DNA of 64,000 nt from Termitidicoccus mucosus. Its GTDB lineage: Bacteria > Verrucomicrobiota > Verrucomicrobiia > Opitutales > Opitutaceae. The first letter of the stretch is position 1. Each line of letters opens with the position of its first letter. Positions 44,100-52,040 of this stretch are shown one piece after another. Location of the stretch: the NCBI RefSeq assembly GCF_038725785.1, contig NZ_CP109796.1:2790001-2854000 (forward strand), read 5' to 3'. The position numbers and the translations under genes are program-made. The notes beneath the pieces are model-generated. The model was not told where the DNA came from. It was given only the letters and a program-made list of their open reading frames with translations, and searched no databases.

Positions 44100-44776
44100 A
44101 TTCCGAGGGTTTTCAGGATATTGGGGAGGACGATTTGCCGCCATCCATCGTTGTTTGGGTGCACGCCGTCGGGGACGAGCTTGAGGAAGCCGGCCTCGCC
44201 TTTTTCGGCGAGGAGCTTCTGCCAGGACGGCGCGTTGTCGATGAGGAGCAGGCCGCGCTCCTTGGCGAGGTCGCGGTAGATTTGCTCGTAGGCGGGCTGG
44301 TCAACGCGCTCGCTTTTGTCGCCTTTGGGCTTGCCGACGACGGGGTTGGTGATCTGGAGGATGATCTCGCAATCGGGCAGCGCCTGCCGGATGCGGTCGA
44401 TCATCGTGGTCATGTTTTGACGCGACTGGTCGGCGGAGATTTTCATGCGCGGGACGCAGTCGTTGATGGCAAACTCGATGAAGACGCAGTCGGGTTTGTG
44501 CGCGAGGACGTTGGTTTCGAGGACTTGCAGGCCCCACGCGGAATTGCGGCCGCTGCCGGCGCCGTTGAAGTGCGTGACTTGTCCGGGAAACTCCCGGTCG
44601 AGGATTTCCTGCAACGGCGCGAACCAGCGATTTCCCTTGGTGAGGCTGGTCCCGAAGGTGACGACGGTTTGTTTTTTCCCGGCGCGGAGGTTCGTCAGCA
44701 ACTGGCTCGTGGCGAAGAGCGAGGAATGAAGAGTGAAGAGTGCGAGGATAAGAGCGAAGCGCGCAGCGTGTTTCAT
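44066..44776 (-). CDS. Exported SGNH/GDSL hydrolase
   Basis: The 236-aa protein has a signal peptide ([21 protein letters not shown]). SGNH blocks are present: [14 protein letters not shown] (Ser in GTS), [22 protein letters not shown] and [10 protein letters not shown] with the catalytic Asp-His. These enzymes remove acyl groups from carbohydrates or lipids, so deacetylation of glycans taken up by the neighbouring receptors is plausible. The C-terminal [10 protein letters not shown] and stop codon come from the family H repeat; the ancestral end was probably near LKTLGI. Confidence 0.88.
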   Translation of the reverse strand: MKHAARFALILALFTLHSSLFATSQLLTNLRAGKKQTVVTFGTSLTKGNRWFAPLQEILDREFPGQVTHFNGAGSGRNSAWGLQVLETNVLAHKPDCVFIEFAINDCVPRMKISADQSRQNMTTMIDRIRQALPDCEIILQITNPVVGKPKGDKSERVDQPAYEQIYRDLAKERGLLLIDNAPSWQKLLAEKGEAGFLKLVPDGVHPNNDGWRQIVLPNILKTLGINAEFGMRISE

Positions 44777-44814
44777 GGTGGTTATGGAAAGAGAAGGCTA
44801 TGGTTTAGTGGCTC

Positions 44815-47091
44815 TTAGTAGCTCAGCGTATAGGTGAGGCGTACTTCCCGACCGCGGGCCAGACGGTAGGTGTCTTGCAGGTAATATTTGTCGAATATGT
44901 TCAACACGTTGAGCGTCACACTGTGGCGCAGGCGTGTCGGCGACTTGGTGGCAAAGCTGTAACCTGCGAAGGCGTCGTAGAGGGCGACACTGGGATTGAC
45001 CTGGCGGAAACGGGTGACAACGCCGGTGTTGGTGTTCACCGAGCCGGCATGATGGAGGTAGCTGCCTGTATAGGTGGCTTTGGCGCCGAGCTTGAATCCC
45101 TTGAGCGAGCCCGTCCGGAAGACATAGCGGGTGGCGAGGTAGCCGTTGGTGCGCGGTGCCTTGATGAGGCGATCGCGTTTGTTTTCAGGTTCGGTGACCT
45201 TGGAATCGACATATGCACCGCCGGCTTGGATAAAAAACGCATCGGTGACATTCCAGCGCAGGTCGAGCTCGACTCCTTTTGCCTCCTCCTTGCCGATATA
45301 ATAAACCGGGATTCCGTTGGCGCCGGCACCAGCGAGCCCTGTTTCTATATTGGCGTCGCGTTTTTCGACGGAGAACAGTGAAAGCGTATAGCCGAGTTGG
45401 TCGGCGAAGAGGGAGCCTTTGAGGCCGGTTTCGAAACCAAAGGATGTTTCGTTGGGCATGACCTGGCCTGTGCCCCGGTCAACAAAGACGGTCGGCTCGA
45501 ATCCCGTGCTGTGGTTGAAATAAAACACCGTCCGGTCATCGCCGAACAGCTTCCAATTGAACCCAAGCGAATAGGTGATGTCGTCCGCCGTGGTGCCGCT
45601 GCGATCGGTGCTCCGGGCCGGGCTTTGATAATCCGTGAAGAGCATCAGTCCTTGGTCGACTCGATCATAACGCACACCGGCGAGTGTCACGAGCTGGTCA
45701 CTGAACAGGAACATGCGCCAACTGAGCAGCGCGCCGTAGTTGTCGGTATTCCGGTCGGTATCCTGCCATGTTTTGTTCAGCTCGGAAAGCGGGGGCGGTT
45801 TTATCCAGACCGGGTTCCATGGGTTGACCTCGAAAAAGCCGAAACCATTGCCGGCGCCACCGAACTCGGCGCCGTTTTGCACTGAAAAAAGCTGGCGATG
45901 ATCAGTGGTGGAGTAATCGCCCGCCAGAAGAAACATGTGTCGCACGGGGCCGGTTTGGAGTTTATAAAGCACGTCGGCTTGGGCGAGATAGGCATATTCG
46001 TCTTGTTTGAGACGGGTGAACTGGCCCCTGCTCGGCGTGTCCTCGACGAATGAATTGCTGCCGCTACCGGGGCCGAGGCGGATTTTGTTTTGGTCAAAAG
46101 TCTTTTCGTAATACTGAAGGTTCAACCGGGCGGTGAGATTGCCGGTAAAACGATGCTCGAAGAGGATGTTGGCGCTGTCGAAATCGCGGTGAAGTTTTGA
46201 GTGGGGGCCGAAGAGATTGAAATGAGCGAGATCCCAATAGGTATCCACAAAGACGTTGCCGACTCTGAGCATGGGGATCGTGTCGGCTTGGTTTGAGCTG
46301 ATGCGCTGGCTTTCCCAGGAAATCGTGAGGAGAGTGGTGGGGGCGATATTCCAAGTGAGCCCGCCAGCATAGAGGTTCTTCTCGTTGTAAAAATACTCGG
46401 TGTCGCTTTCGTTGTAATTGTAGGAGTAATTGAGATAATAAAAAAGTTTGTTTCTCACGATGGGCCCGGTGGCATCGAGGGCGACCCGTTTGAAATCATA
46501 ATCGGGGCCATACGTGGCCGAGAGGGAATAGGCGGGTTTCTTTTTCGCACGCTTGGAAATATAATTGATCAGGCCGCCCGGGCTGGACTGGCCGTAGAGC
46601 ATTGACACGGGGCCGCGGATTATCTCAACGCGGTCGACGACGCTGCGGTCCGGCGGATTGGCCCGGGAGAAACCGTCGCGCAAAACCATGGGCTGGAAAC
46701 CGCGAATGCGTTTCCCGTTGTTGGCCCCGGTATCCTCGGCACCGGCAAACGCGCCGCTGACCATGCGAAGCTGGTCGGCGGTTTCGAAGAGCTGGAAATC
46801 ATTGATGAATTCCGAGGTCATCACCTGCACGGAATAGGGGGTCTCGGTGGCCTTGGCGGCGACACGCGCAGCGCTCGCCACATCGCTTGTCATGTAGGTG
46901 TCGCGCGACGAGGTGGATTCCACTTTGAACTCGTCGAGGATGATTACTTCCTCGCCGGACTCGTCGAGAAAGGTGGATGGATCGGTGGCGCTTGCGGTGG
47001 TTTGCGCGCCGAGGGATGAGGAGAGAGCGGCTGGAAGCAGGCAGGAAAGAACGAGACGGAGCAATGTGTTTATGGGGAGGGTGCGGGGCAT
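44815..47091 (-). CDS. TonB-dependent receptor, paralogue of the 40-42 kb receptor
   Basis: The 758-aa protein has a signal peptide (MPRTLPINTLLRLVLSCLLPAALSSS), then ESGEEVIILDEFKVEST and the plug: KATETPYSVQVMTSEFINDF, ADQLRMVSGAFAGAEDTGANNGKRIRGF, VDRVEIIRGPVSMLYGQSSPGG and a barrel ending GREVRLTYTLSY. The same order of motifs and the same end are in the receptor at 40315-42639, so they arose by duplication or share a subfamily. It lies between GH92 and SGNH genes and probably imports products of the outer-membrane-level enzymes. Confidence 0.92.
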   Translation of the reverse strand: MPRTLPINTLLRLVLSCLLPAALSSSLGAQTTASATDPSTFLDESGEEVIILDEFKVESTSSRDTYMTSDVASAARVAAKATETPYSVQVMTSEFINDFQLFETADQLRMVSGAFAGAEDTGANNGKRIRGFQPMVLRDGFSRANPPDRSVVDRVEIIRGPVSMLYGQSSPGGLINYISKRAKKKPAYSLSATYGPDYDFKRVALDATGPIVRNKLFYYLNYSYNYNESDTEYFYNEKNLYAGGLTWNIAPTTLLTISWESQRISSNQADTIPMLRVGNVFVDTYWDLAHFNLFGPHSKLHRDFDSANILFEHRFTGNLTARLNLQYYEKTFDQNKIRLGPGSGSNSFVEDTPSRGQFTRLKQDEYAYLAQADVLYKLQTGPVRHMFLLAGDYSTTDHRQLFSVQNGAEFGGAGNGFGFFEVNPWNPVWIKPPPLSELNKTWQDTDRNTDNYGALLSWRMFLFSDQLVTLAGVRYDRVDQGLMLFTDYQSPARSTDRSGTTADDITYSLGFNWKLFGDDRTVFYFNHSTGFEPTVFVDRGTGQVMPNETSFGFETGLKGSLFADQLGYTLSLFSVEKRDANIETGLAGAGANGIPVYYIGKEEAKGVELDLRWNVTDAFFIQAGGAYVDSKVTEPENKRDRLIKAPRTNGYLATRYVFRTGSLKGFKLGAKATYTGSYLHHAGSVNTNTGVVTRFRQVNPSVALYDAFAGYSFATKSPTRLRHSVTLNVLNIFDKYYLQDTYRLARGREVRLTYTLSY

Positions 47092-47140
47092 GATATTAAA
47101 AAGGCTGAAGGTTGTTTGTTTTATTCCCGTTCTCGGTGAT

Positions 47141-47171
47141 CCGTCCTCCAGATTGGTTTTCTGAAGGACGG
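47141..47171 (-). other. Small hairpin between GH92 and receptor genes
   Basis: CCGTCCT and AGGACGG arms are 17 nt apart, with no T-run. It could be a processing or attenuation site between cotranscribed genes. Confidence 0.3.
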
Positions 47172-47203
47172 AGAGGACGAAGAAGATGGGAATGTGCGGT
47201 TGG

Positions 47204-49495
47204 TTACATGTGGGTTGAGAGCGAGAATGGGCGTTTGAGTTTACCGCGGGCGGCGGCTTGCTTTGCGTCCGGCGTCATGGCGAATGCCAGCTCGCCTCCG
47301 GCGGCGAGGACGGCGTGCGGGATTTCGAGCGAGCGATGAGGCCGGCCGTTGAAGGTCACATCGGCAACGTAGGGCGCGTCGGGGGACGCGTTTTCGGCGG
47401 TGATGACGAGCGGGCCGGCGGGGAGGTCAATCGTGACGCGCGGGAAGCGCGGCGCGCCGAGCACGTAGGCGGGATGGCCGACGGTGAGCGGAAAAATGCC
47501 GAGGGTGGAAAGGACATACCACGCGGACATTTCGCCGTTGTCCTCGTCGCCGGGGAAACGCTCGGGCGTGTAGAGTTCGTCCACGACACGGCGCACCCAG
47601 TGCTGCGTGCGGTCGGGGCGGCCGGCGGCGGTATAGAGCCAGAGCACGTGGTGCACCGGCTGATTGGAATGCGCGTATTGGCCGAAATTGGCGGCGGCCA
47701 TCTCGGTCATCTCGTGGATTTCGAAGCCGTAATGGCCGGTTTCGAAATGCGGCGGCTGCCCGAGCATGCGGTCGAGCCGGGCCGTGAATTTCTTGTCGCC
47801 GCCCATGAGCTTGATCAGGCCGGCGGCGTCGTGAGGCACGGCCCAGGTGTGCTGCCACGGGCCGCCCTCGATGTAGTCGCTCGACCAGGAAAACTCGGAG
47901 AACGGCGTCCGCCATTTGCCGTTGGCAAGGCGCCCGCGCAGGAAGCCGGTTTTCGCGTCGTAGAGACGGCGATAGCTGGTGGCGCGCGCCAGAAGACGCC
48001 CGGCCTCGGCGTCGCGGCCGAGCGCGCGGGCGAACTGCGCGATGGCGAAATCGCAGTGCGCGTAGTCGCAGGTGCGGGCGACGGAGTGCGAGGCGTGGTC
48101 GGACGGAACGTATCCCAGTTTCTGATACATGGTGACGCCGGTGCGGCCGTAGGCCGGTGTGGGCGGCTCGGTGGTGGCGTCCTTGAGCATGGCCGCGAGC
48201 GCGGTCTCGGGATCGAAGTTGCGGATGCCCTTCAGCCACGCGTCGGCGATGACGGCGGAGCCGTGCGAGCCGATCATGCACTCGCGGTAGCCGGGGCTGG
48301 CCCAGCTCGGGAGCCAGCGGCCCTCGCGGTAAACGTTGAGCCAGCCCTCGATCATGTCGCCGAGCAGGTCGGGCGCGATGAGCGAGAGCAGGGGAAGGAG
48401 CGTGCGGTAAACGTCCCAGAAGCCGCAGTCGGTGTAGAAGGGGCCGTCGTAGGTGCGGCCGTCGAACGGGCTGAAGTGTATCCGTTTTCCGGATGCGTCG
48501 TATTCGTGCCACTGGCGCGGGAAAAGCATCGTGCGGTAGAGGCAGCCGTAGAAGGTGCGGCGCCGGTCCTCGCCCGCGCCCTCGATCCGGATGACGCCGA
48601 GGCGCTTCTGCCACGCGGCGGCGGCGGCGGCGAGCGTGGTGTCGAAGCGGTCGCGCCCGAGTTCGCGGCGGAGGTTGAGAAGCGCCTGGTCGGAGTTGAT
48701 GAACGAGGTGGCGACCTTGACCGTGACCGCGCCGCCAGCGGGGCGCTTGAGGCGCAGCCACATGCCGGTGGCCATCGCGCCGGCGCCGGGCGCGGTGGTG
48801 GAGGCCTCGAAGCGCTCGGCGGCAACGATGGGCGCGCCGATCTCGGCGACGAAGTGGCAGCGGAAATTTCCCGGCACACCGCCCTGGTGCGCGGTGGAGA
48901 CGCCGATGACGAGGCGGCGCTCGCGGTCAACGCGCATCACCTCGCCCTGCGCGGGCTTGAAGGCGATCCAGGTGTTTGCGCCGCGCGTGTAGGTGAAACG
49001 GAAACTCGCGCCGCGCTCGGTGGGCGTCATCTCGGCGATGATGCCGTGGCGTTCGAGCGTGGTGCGGAAATAGTGCGGGCGCGCGATGGTGGCGGCGGGC
49101 GAGTAATAGGATTCGGCGGCGGCGAGCGAATCGAGCGGGTTTCCGTCGCTGGCGACCATGATGAGGAACTGGCCGTAGTCGGCGATCCACGGGCTGGGCT
49201 GGTGCGTGCCGCGGAAGCCCTGGATTTTCGGCGAGCGGCGGTCGAAGACCCAGCGGCCTTCGTCGGTCTGCGGCGCCCAGCCGATCATGCCGTGCGGCAT
49301 GGTGGTGAGCGGGATGGTGTTGCCGGTGGAAAACGCGAAGGAGGAATCGGTGCCCTGGCGGGTGTCCACCAACTCCGGCAAGGATGCCGGAGTCGGAATT
49401 CTCGATTTTGGATTCTCGATTTTCGATTGGGGCGCTCCCGCGCCGTTGCGGGCGGCGGGTTGGCGTGGTTGGGAAGTGATTGTCTTGGCGGACAT
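47204..49495 (-). CDS. GH92 family alpha-mannosidase
   Basis: The 763-aa protein matches GH92: LVDTRQGTDSSFAFSTGNTIPLTTMPHGMIGWAP near the N-terminus, QGFRGTHQPSPWIADYG, TFYGCLYRTMLFPR, GPFYTDCGFWDVYRTLLPLLSLI, EGGPWQHTWAVPHD and the catalytic GDEDNGEMSAWYVLSTLGIFP near residue 650. These are calcium-dependent, inverting exo-alpha-mannosidases. Unusually, no signal peptide is present; the N-terminus MSAKTITSQPRQPAARNGAGAPQ leads straight into repeat-encoded residues (QSKIENPKSRIPT). The start codon lies between two inverted repeat copies, so an original export signal may have been lost or the enzyme is cytoplasmic. Confidence 0.93.
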   Translation of the reverse strand: MSAKTITSQPRQPAARNGAGAPQSKIENPKSRIPTPASLPELVDTRQGTDSSFAFSTGNTIPLTTMPHGMIGWAPQTDEGRWVFDRRSPKIQGFRGTHQPSPWIADYGQFLIMVASDGNPLDSLAAAESYYSPAATIARPHYFRTTLERHGIIAEMTPTERGASFRFTYTRGANTWIAFKPAQGEVMRVDRERRLVIGVSTAHQGGVPGNFRCHFVAEIGAPIVAAERFEASTTAPGAGAMATGMWLRLKRPAGGAVTVKVATSFINSDQALLNLRRELGRDRFDTTLAAAAAAWQKRLGVIRIEGAGEDRRRTFYGCLYRTMLFPRQWHEYDASGKRIHFSPFDGRTYDGPFYTDCGFWDVYRTLLPLLSLIAPDLLGDMIEGWLNVYREGRWLPSWASPGYRECMIGSHGSAVIADAWLKGIRNFDPETALAAMLKDATTEPPTPAYGRTGVTMYQKLGYVPSDHASHSVARTCDYAHCDFAIAQFARALGRDAEAGRLLARATSYRRLYDAKTGFLRGRLANGKWRTPFSEFSWSSDYIEGGPWQHTWAVPHDAAGLIKLMGGDKKFTARLDRMLGQPPHFETGHYGFEIHEMTEMAAANFGQYAHSNQPVHHVLWLYTAAGRPDRTQHWVRRVVDELYTPERFPGDEDNGEMSAWYVLSTLGIFPLTVGHPAYVLGAPRFPRVTIDLPAGPLVITAENASPDAPYVADVTFNGRPHRSLEIPHAVLAAGGELAFAMTPDAKQAAARGKLKRPFSLSTHM

Positions 49496-49588
49496 GAAAA
49501 GCGGTCGAAAAATTTGTCGTGCGGTTGATTGTTTTCGGCGCGGGAGCGCCCCAATCGAAAATCGAGAATCCAAAATCGAAAATCTCAC
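49396..49588. repeat. Inverted pair of family L repeats around the GH92 start
   Basis: The copy at 49396-49444 (ATTCTCGATTTTGGATTCTC, then CGATTGGGGCGCTCCCGCGCCG) and the inverted copy at 49533-49588 (CGGCGCGGGAGCGCCCCAATCG, then AAAATCGAGAATCC) enclose about 90 bp with the GH92 start codon. The first is translated; the second begins directly at the stop of the FAD oxidoreductase. Confidence 0.88.
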
Positions 49589-51804
49589 GGCCCGATCCAC
49601 AGCCAGCGGACCTCGTCGATGGTGACGCGGCCGCTCACGCCTTCGGTGGTGATGAAGACCTCGGCGGGTTTGCCGGCCTCGAAGCGGAATTCGCCGAGCG
49701 GGCGAAAGGCGAAGGGCGTGCCGCGTTCGCGCTCGTTGACGATCACTGTGTCGGCGCCGCCGGCATGCGTGATCTTCACCGGCACGGCGGTCGCGCAATC
49801 CGGCCCCTGCTCGAAGGCGAAGGCCACGCGGTAGCGGCCGGTGCGCGGAAGCGTGGCGGCGAAGGTCGCGGTTTTCGGGTTCCTGTCGATGTCCATCGCG
49901 TGGTGGTTCACGCGACCCCGGCCCTCCATCGTGCGCGAGAAGCCGCGATCCCAGCGCCCGGTGAGCTTCGCGCCCTCGACCGTCACGCTGGCGTCGGGCT
50001 CGACGTCCTCGCCGATGACGACGGTCTGCTGCTCGACGAGCGAGTGCGTGCCGTCGGCATCGACGGCCTTGAGGCTGACGGTGTAGCGTTTCGGCGTGGT
50101 GAAGGTGAACACGGGCGCGGGGTCGGTGCTCTGCACTTCGCCGGAGCCGTCGAAGTTCCAGTAATAGCTGAGCGGGGACCGGACGTGGACGCCGCGTGCG
50201 GCGAACTGCACGGGCTCGCCGGCGACCGCCCGGCCGCCGGCGGGGCCGACGATGGCGACGACGGGGCGGAACGGGGCCTTGAGCGGGATGCCGGCGCCGG
50301 CGAGCGCGACTTGTAGTTTTTCAATGGATACATCCTGCACGGCGATGGCTTCGCGGCGCGCGATCCGCGCGGCGAAGCCGGCGGCCTGGCCGATCATCAT
50401 GAAGACCGGCTCCATGCGCAGGCTGCCGTAGGCGATGTGCGTGGCGGAGACGGCGCAGGTGACGAGGAGGTTGTCCGGCGCGATGGGCGTGATGCTGCGG
50501 TAGGGAATCTCGTAGGCATCGACGCCGGAGATGAGGAAGCCCTCCTTTGTCAGGCCGCCCGGCGTCTGCACGAAGGAGACGTCATGCGAGTCGATGTTGT
50601 AGCTGCCCATGCAGATGGTGTCGGGTTTCCAGCGGTCGCGCTCGAGGTCGTTTTGCGTGAGCAGGTGGCGGCCGAGCATGCGGCGGGCCTCGCGCACGTA
50701 GATTTGCGGGGTGATGTTTCCGCTCTCGACAAACTCGTCTTTTGGCAGGCCCCACTTGCGCGCGCTTTGTTTGAACTCGTCGGGGAGCGCGGGGTCGTTT
50801 TGCAGCATCCACCACATGCTCGCCCAGTAGTCGCGGACGCGCCCGACGATGAAGGCGCGCATCTCGTAGTCGGCCTCGGCGTAGGCATAGTTGGCGCCGG
50901 GATAATCGGCCTTGTTGGGGTCGCTCTTGCCGTTGACCGGGCCCCAGAGCGGCGCGTCGTGGAAGAGTTCCTCGAAGGTGCGGATGTTGTGCTTGTTGAC
51001 GTAGTCGATGAAGTGGCGGTGCGGTTCCGGCGTGTAGGTGCGGGGCTTGGGAACGGGCACGCGGATGTCGTCGCGGTTGGTGAGGGTGGAGCGGATGTTG
51101 TAGGACTGCACGCGGTGGTCGCCGGCGCCGCGATACTGCGCGGGCGCGTGGGTGCGGCCGGCGAGGGATTCGTTGTATTCGACGCGGGCCTCGCGGCCCA
51201 CGCGGTAGGGGACATGGGCCGAGGCCATGAGGTCGCCCTCGTAGGTGGCGTCGATGAACACGCGGGCGCGCACGGTCGTCTCCGCGCCGGTCTCGTAGTG
51301 TTTTGTAGTTATGGAACGGATACGGTTATTTTCCGTGACGGTGGCAAGGGGCGCGAGGCGCTCCTTGCGCAGCACGGTGACGCCGGCCTCGCGGAGCATG
51401 TCGGAGAAAATGCGGTCGGCGACGGAGGGCTCGAAGAAGAGGCCGTTTTTGCATTCCTTCACCTGGGCAGAGTCGGGACCGTAGGTTTCGGCGTAGTATT
51501 TCTTGACGCGGGCGAAAAACTCGAAGGAAAGGCCGCCGACGGTTTCGCGGCGCCCGATGTCGGTCTTGGTGAGGCCGCCGGACATCATGCCGCCGACGAG
51601 GTAGCTGGGTTCGAGCAGGATGACTTTCTCGCCGGAGCGGGCGGCGGAGACGGCAGCCATGATGCCGGCGGGTGTCGCGCCGAAGACGGCGATGTCGCAG
51701 CGTTTTTCCGCCGGCGCGGGCTGTGCCGCGGCGCTGGCGGAGCCGGGAGCAACGATGGTCATGGCGGGAAGGGCGAAGAGGGAGAGGAGGCGGAGTTTTT
51801 TCAT
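49585..51804 (-). CDS. Exported FAD-dependent oxidoreductase with C-terminal PKD-like and carbohydrate-associated domains
   Basis: The 739-aa protein has a signal peptide (MKKLRLLSLFALPAMTIVAPGSASA). CDIAVFGATPAGIMAAVSAARSGEKVILLEP is the FAD-binding dinucleotide fold of the FAD_oxidored family, followed by YLVGGMMSGGLTKTDIG, VFIDATYEGDLMA and SYNIDSHDV. The C-terminal third has a PKD-like segment (GVHVRSPLSYYWNFDGSGEVQSTDPAPVFTF) and a golvesin/xanthan-lyase-like beta domain. It is paralogous to the protein at 56430-58646. Redox target is unknown; oxidation of polysaccharide-derived sugars would fit. Confidence 0.88.
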   Translation of the reverse strand: MKKLRLLSLFALPAMTIVAPGSASAAAQPAPAEKRCDIAVFGATPAGIMAAVSAARSGEKVILLEPSYLVGGMMSGGLTKTDIGRRETVGGLSFEFFARVKKYYAETYGPDSAQVKECKNGLFFEPSVADRIFSDMLREAGVTVLRKERLAPLATVTENNRIRSITTKHYETGAETTVRARVFIDATYEGDLMASAHVPYRVGREARVEYNESLAGRTHAPAQYRGAGDHRVQSYNIRSTLTNRDDIRVPVPKPRTYTPEPHRHFIDYVNKHNIRTFEELFHDAPLWGPVNGKSDPNKADYPGANYAYAEADYEMRAFIVGRVRDYWASMWWMLQNDPALPDEFKQSARKWGLPKDEFVESGNITPQIYVREARRMLGRHLLTQNDLERDRWKPDTICMGSYNIDSHDVSFVQTPGGLTKEGFLISGVDAYEIPYRSITPIAPDNLLVTCAVSATHIAYGSLRMEPVFMMIGQAAGFAARIARREAIAVQDVSIEKLQVALAGAGIPLKAPFRPVVAIVGPAGGRAVAGEPVQFAARGVHVRSPLSYYWNFDGSGEVQSTDPAPVFTFTTPKRYTVSLKAVDADGTHSLVEQQTVVIGEDVEPDASVTVEGAKLTGRWDRGFSRTMEGRGRVNHHAMDIDRNPKTATFAATLPRTGRYRVAFAFEQGPDCATAVPVKITHAGGADTVIVNERERGTPFAFRPLGEFRFEAGKPAEVFITTEGVSGRVTIDEVRWLWIGP

Positions 51805-51859
51805 GTGAAAGTTTTAGGAGTTTTTTTAACCGCGAAGGATGCGAAGGGAGGCGTTTTTT

Positions 51860-52040
51860 TGACACAGAGGTCACGGAGCTCGGACACAGAGGCCACGGAG
51901 GCCGGGTTGGTATTTATGGCTTTGCAGGCTTGGCGGATGGTTTTTGTTTTTATTTTGAAAGGAGTTTCGGGTGCGGGGAAAAAGCGAAGTCTTGCGGGCC
52001 TCCGTGCCCTCTGTGTCGGAGCTTTGTGTTCTCTGTGTCT
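51860..52040. repeat. GACACAGAGGCCACGGAG palindromic element (family M-like)
   Basis: GACACAGAGGTCACGGAGCTCGG and ACACAGAGGCCACGGAGGCC pair with GGCCTCCGTGCCCTCTGTGTC and GTTCTCTGTGTC about 95-130 nt away. It fills the gap between the FAD oxidoreductase and GxGYxYP genes. Confidence 0.75.

Noticed and set aside
47258-49528. Plus-strand ORF (756 aa) opposite GH92
   Set aside because: Low-complexity Gly/Val/Ala shadow; the GH92 catalytic motifs lie on the minus strand.
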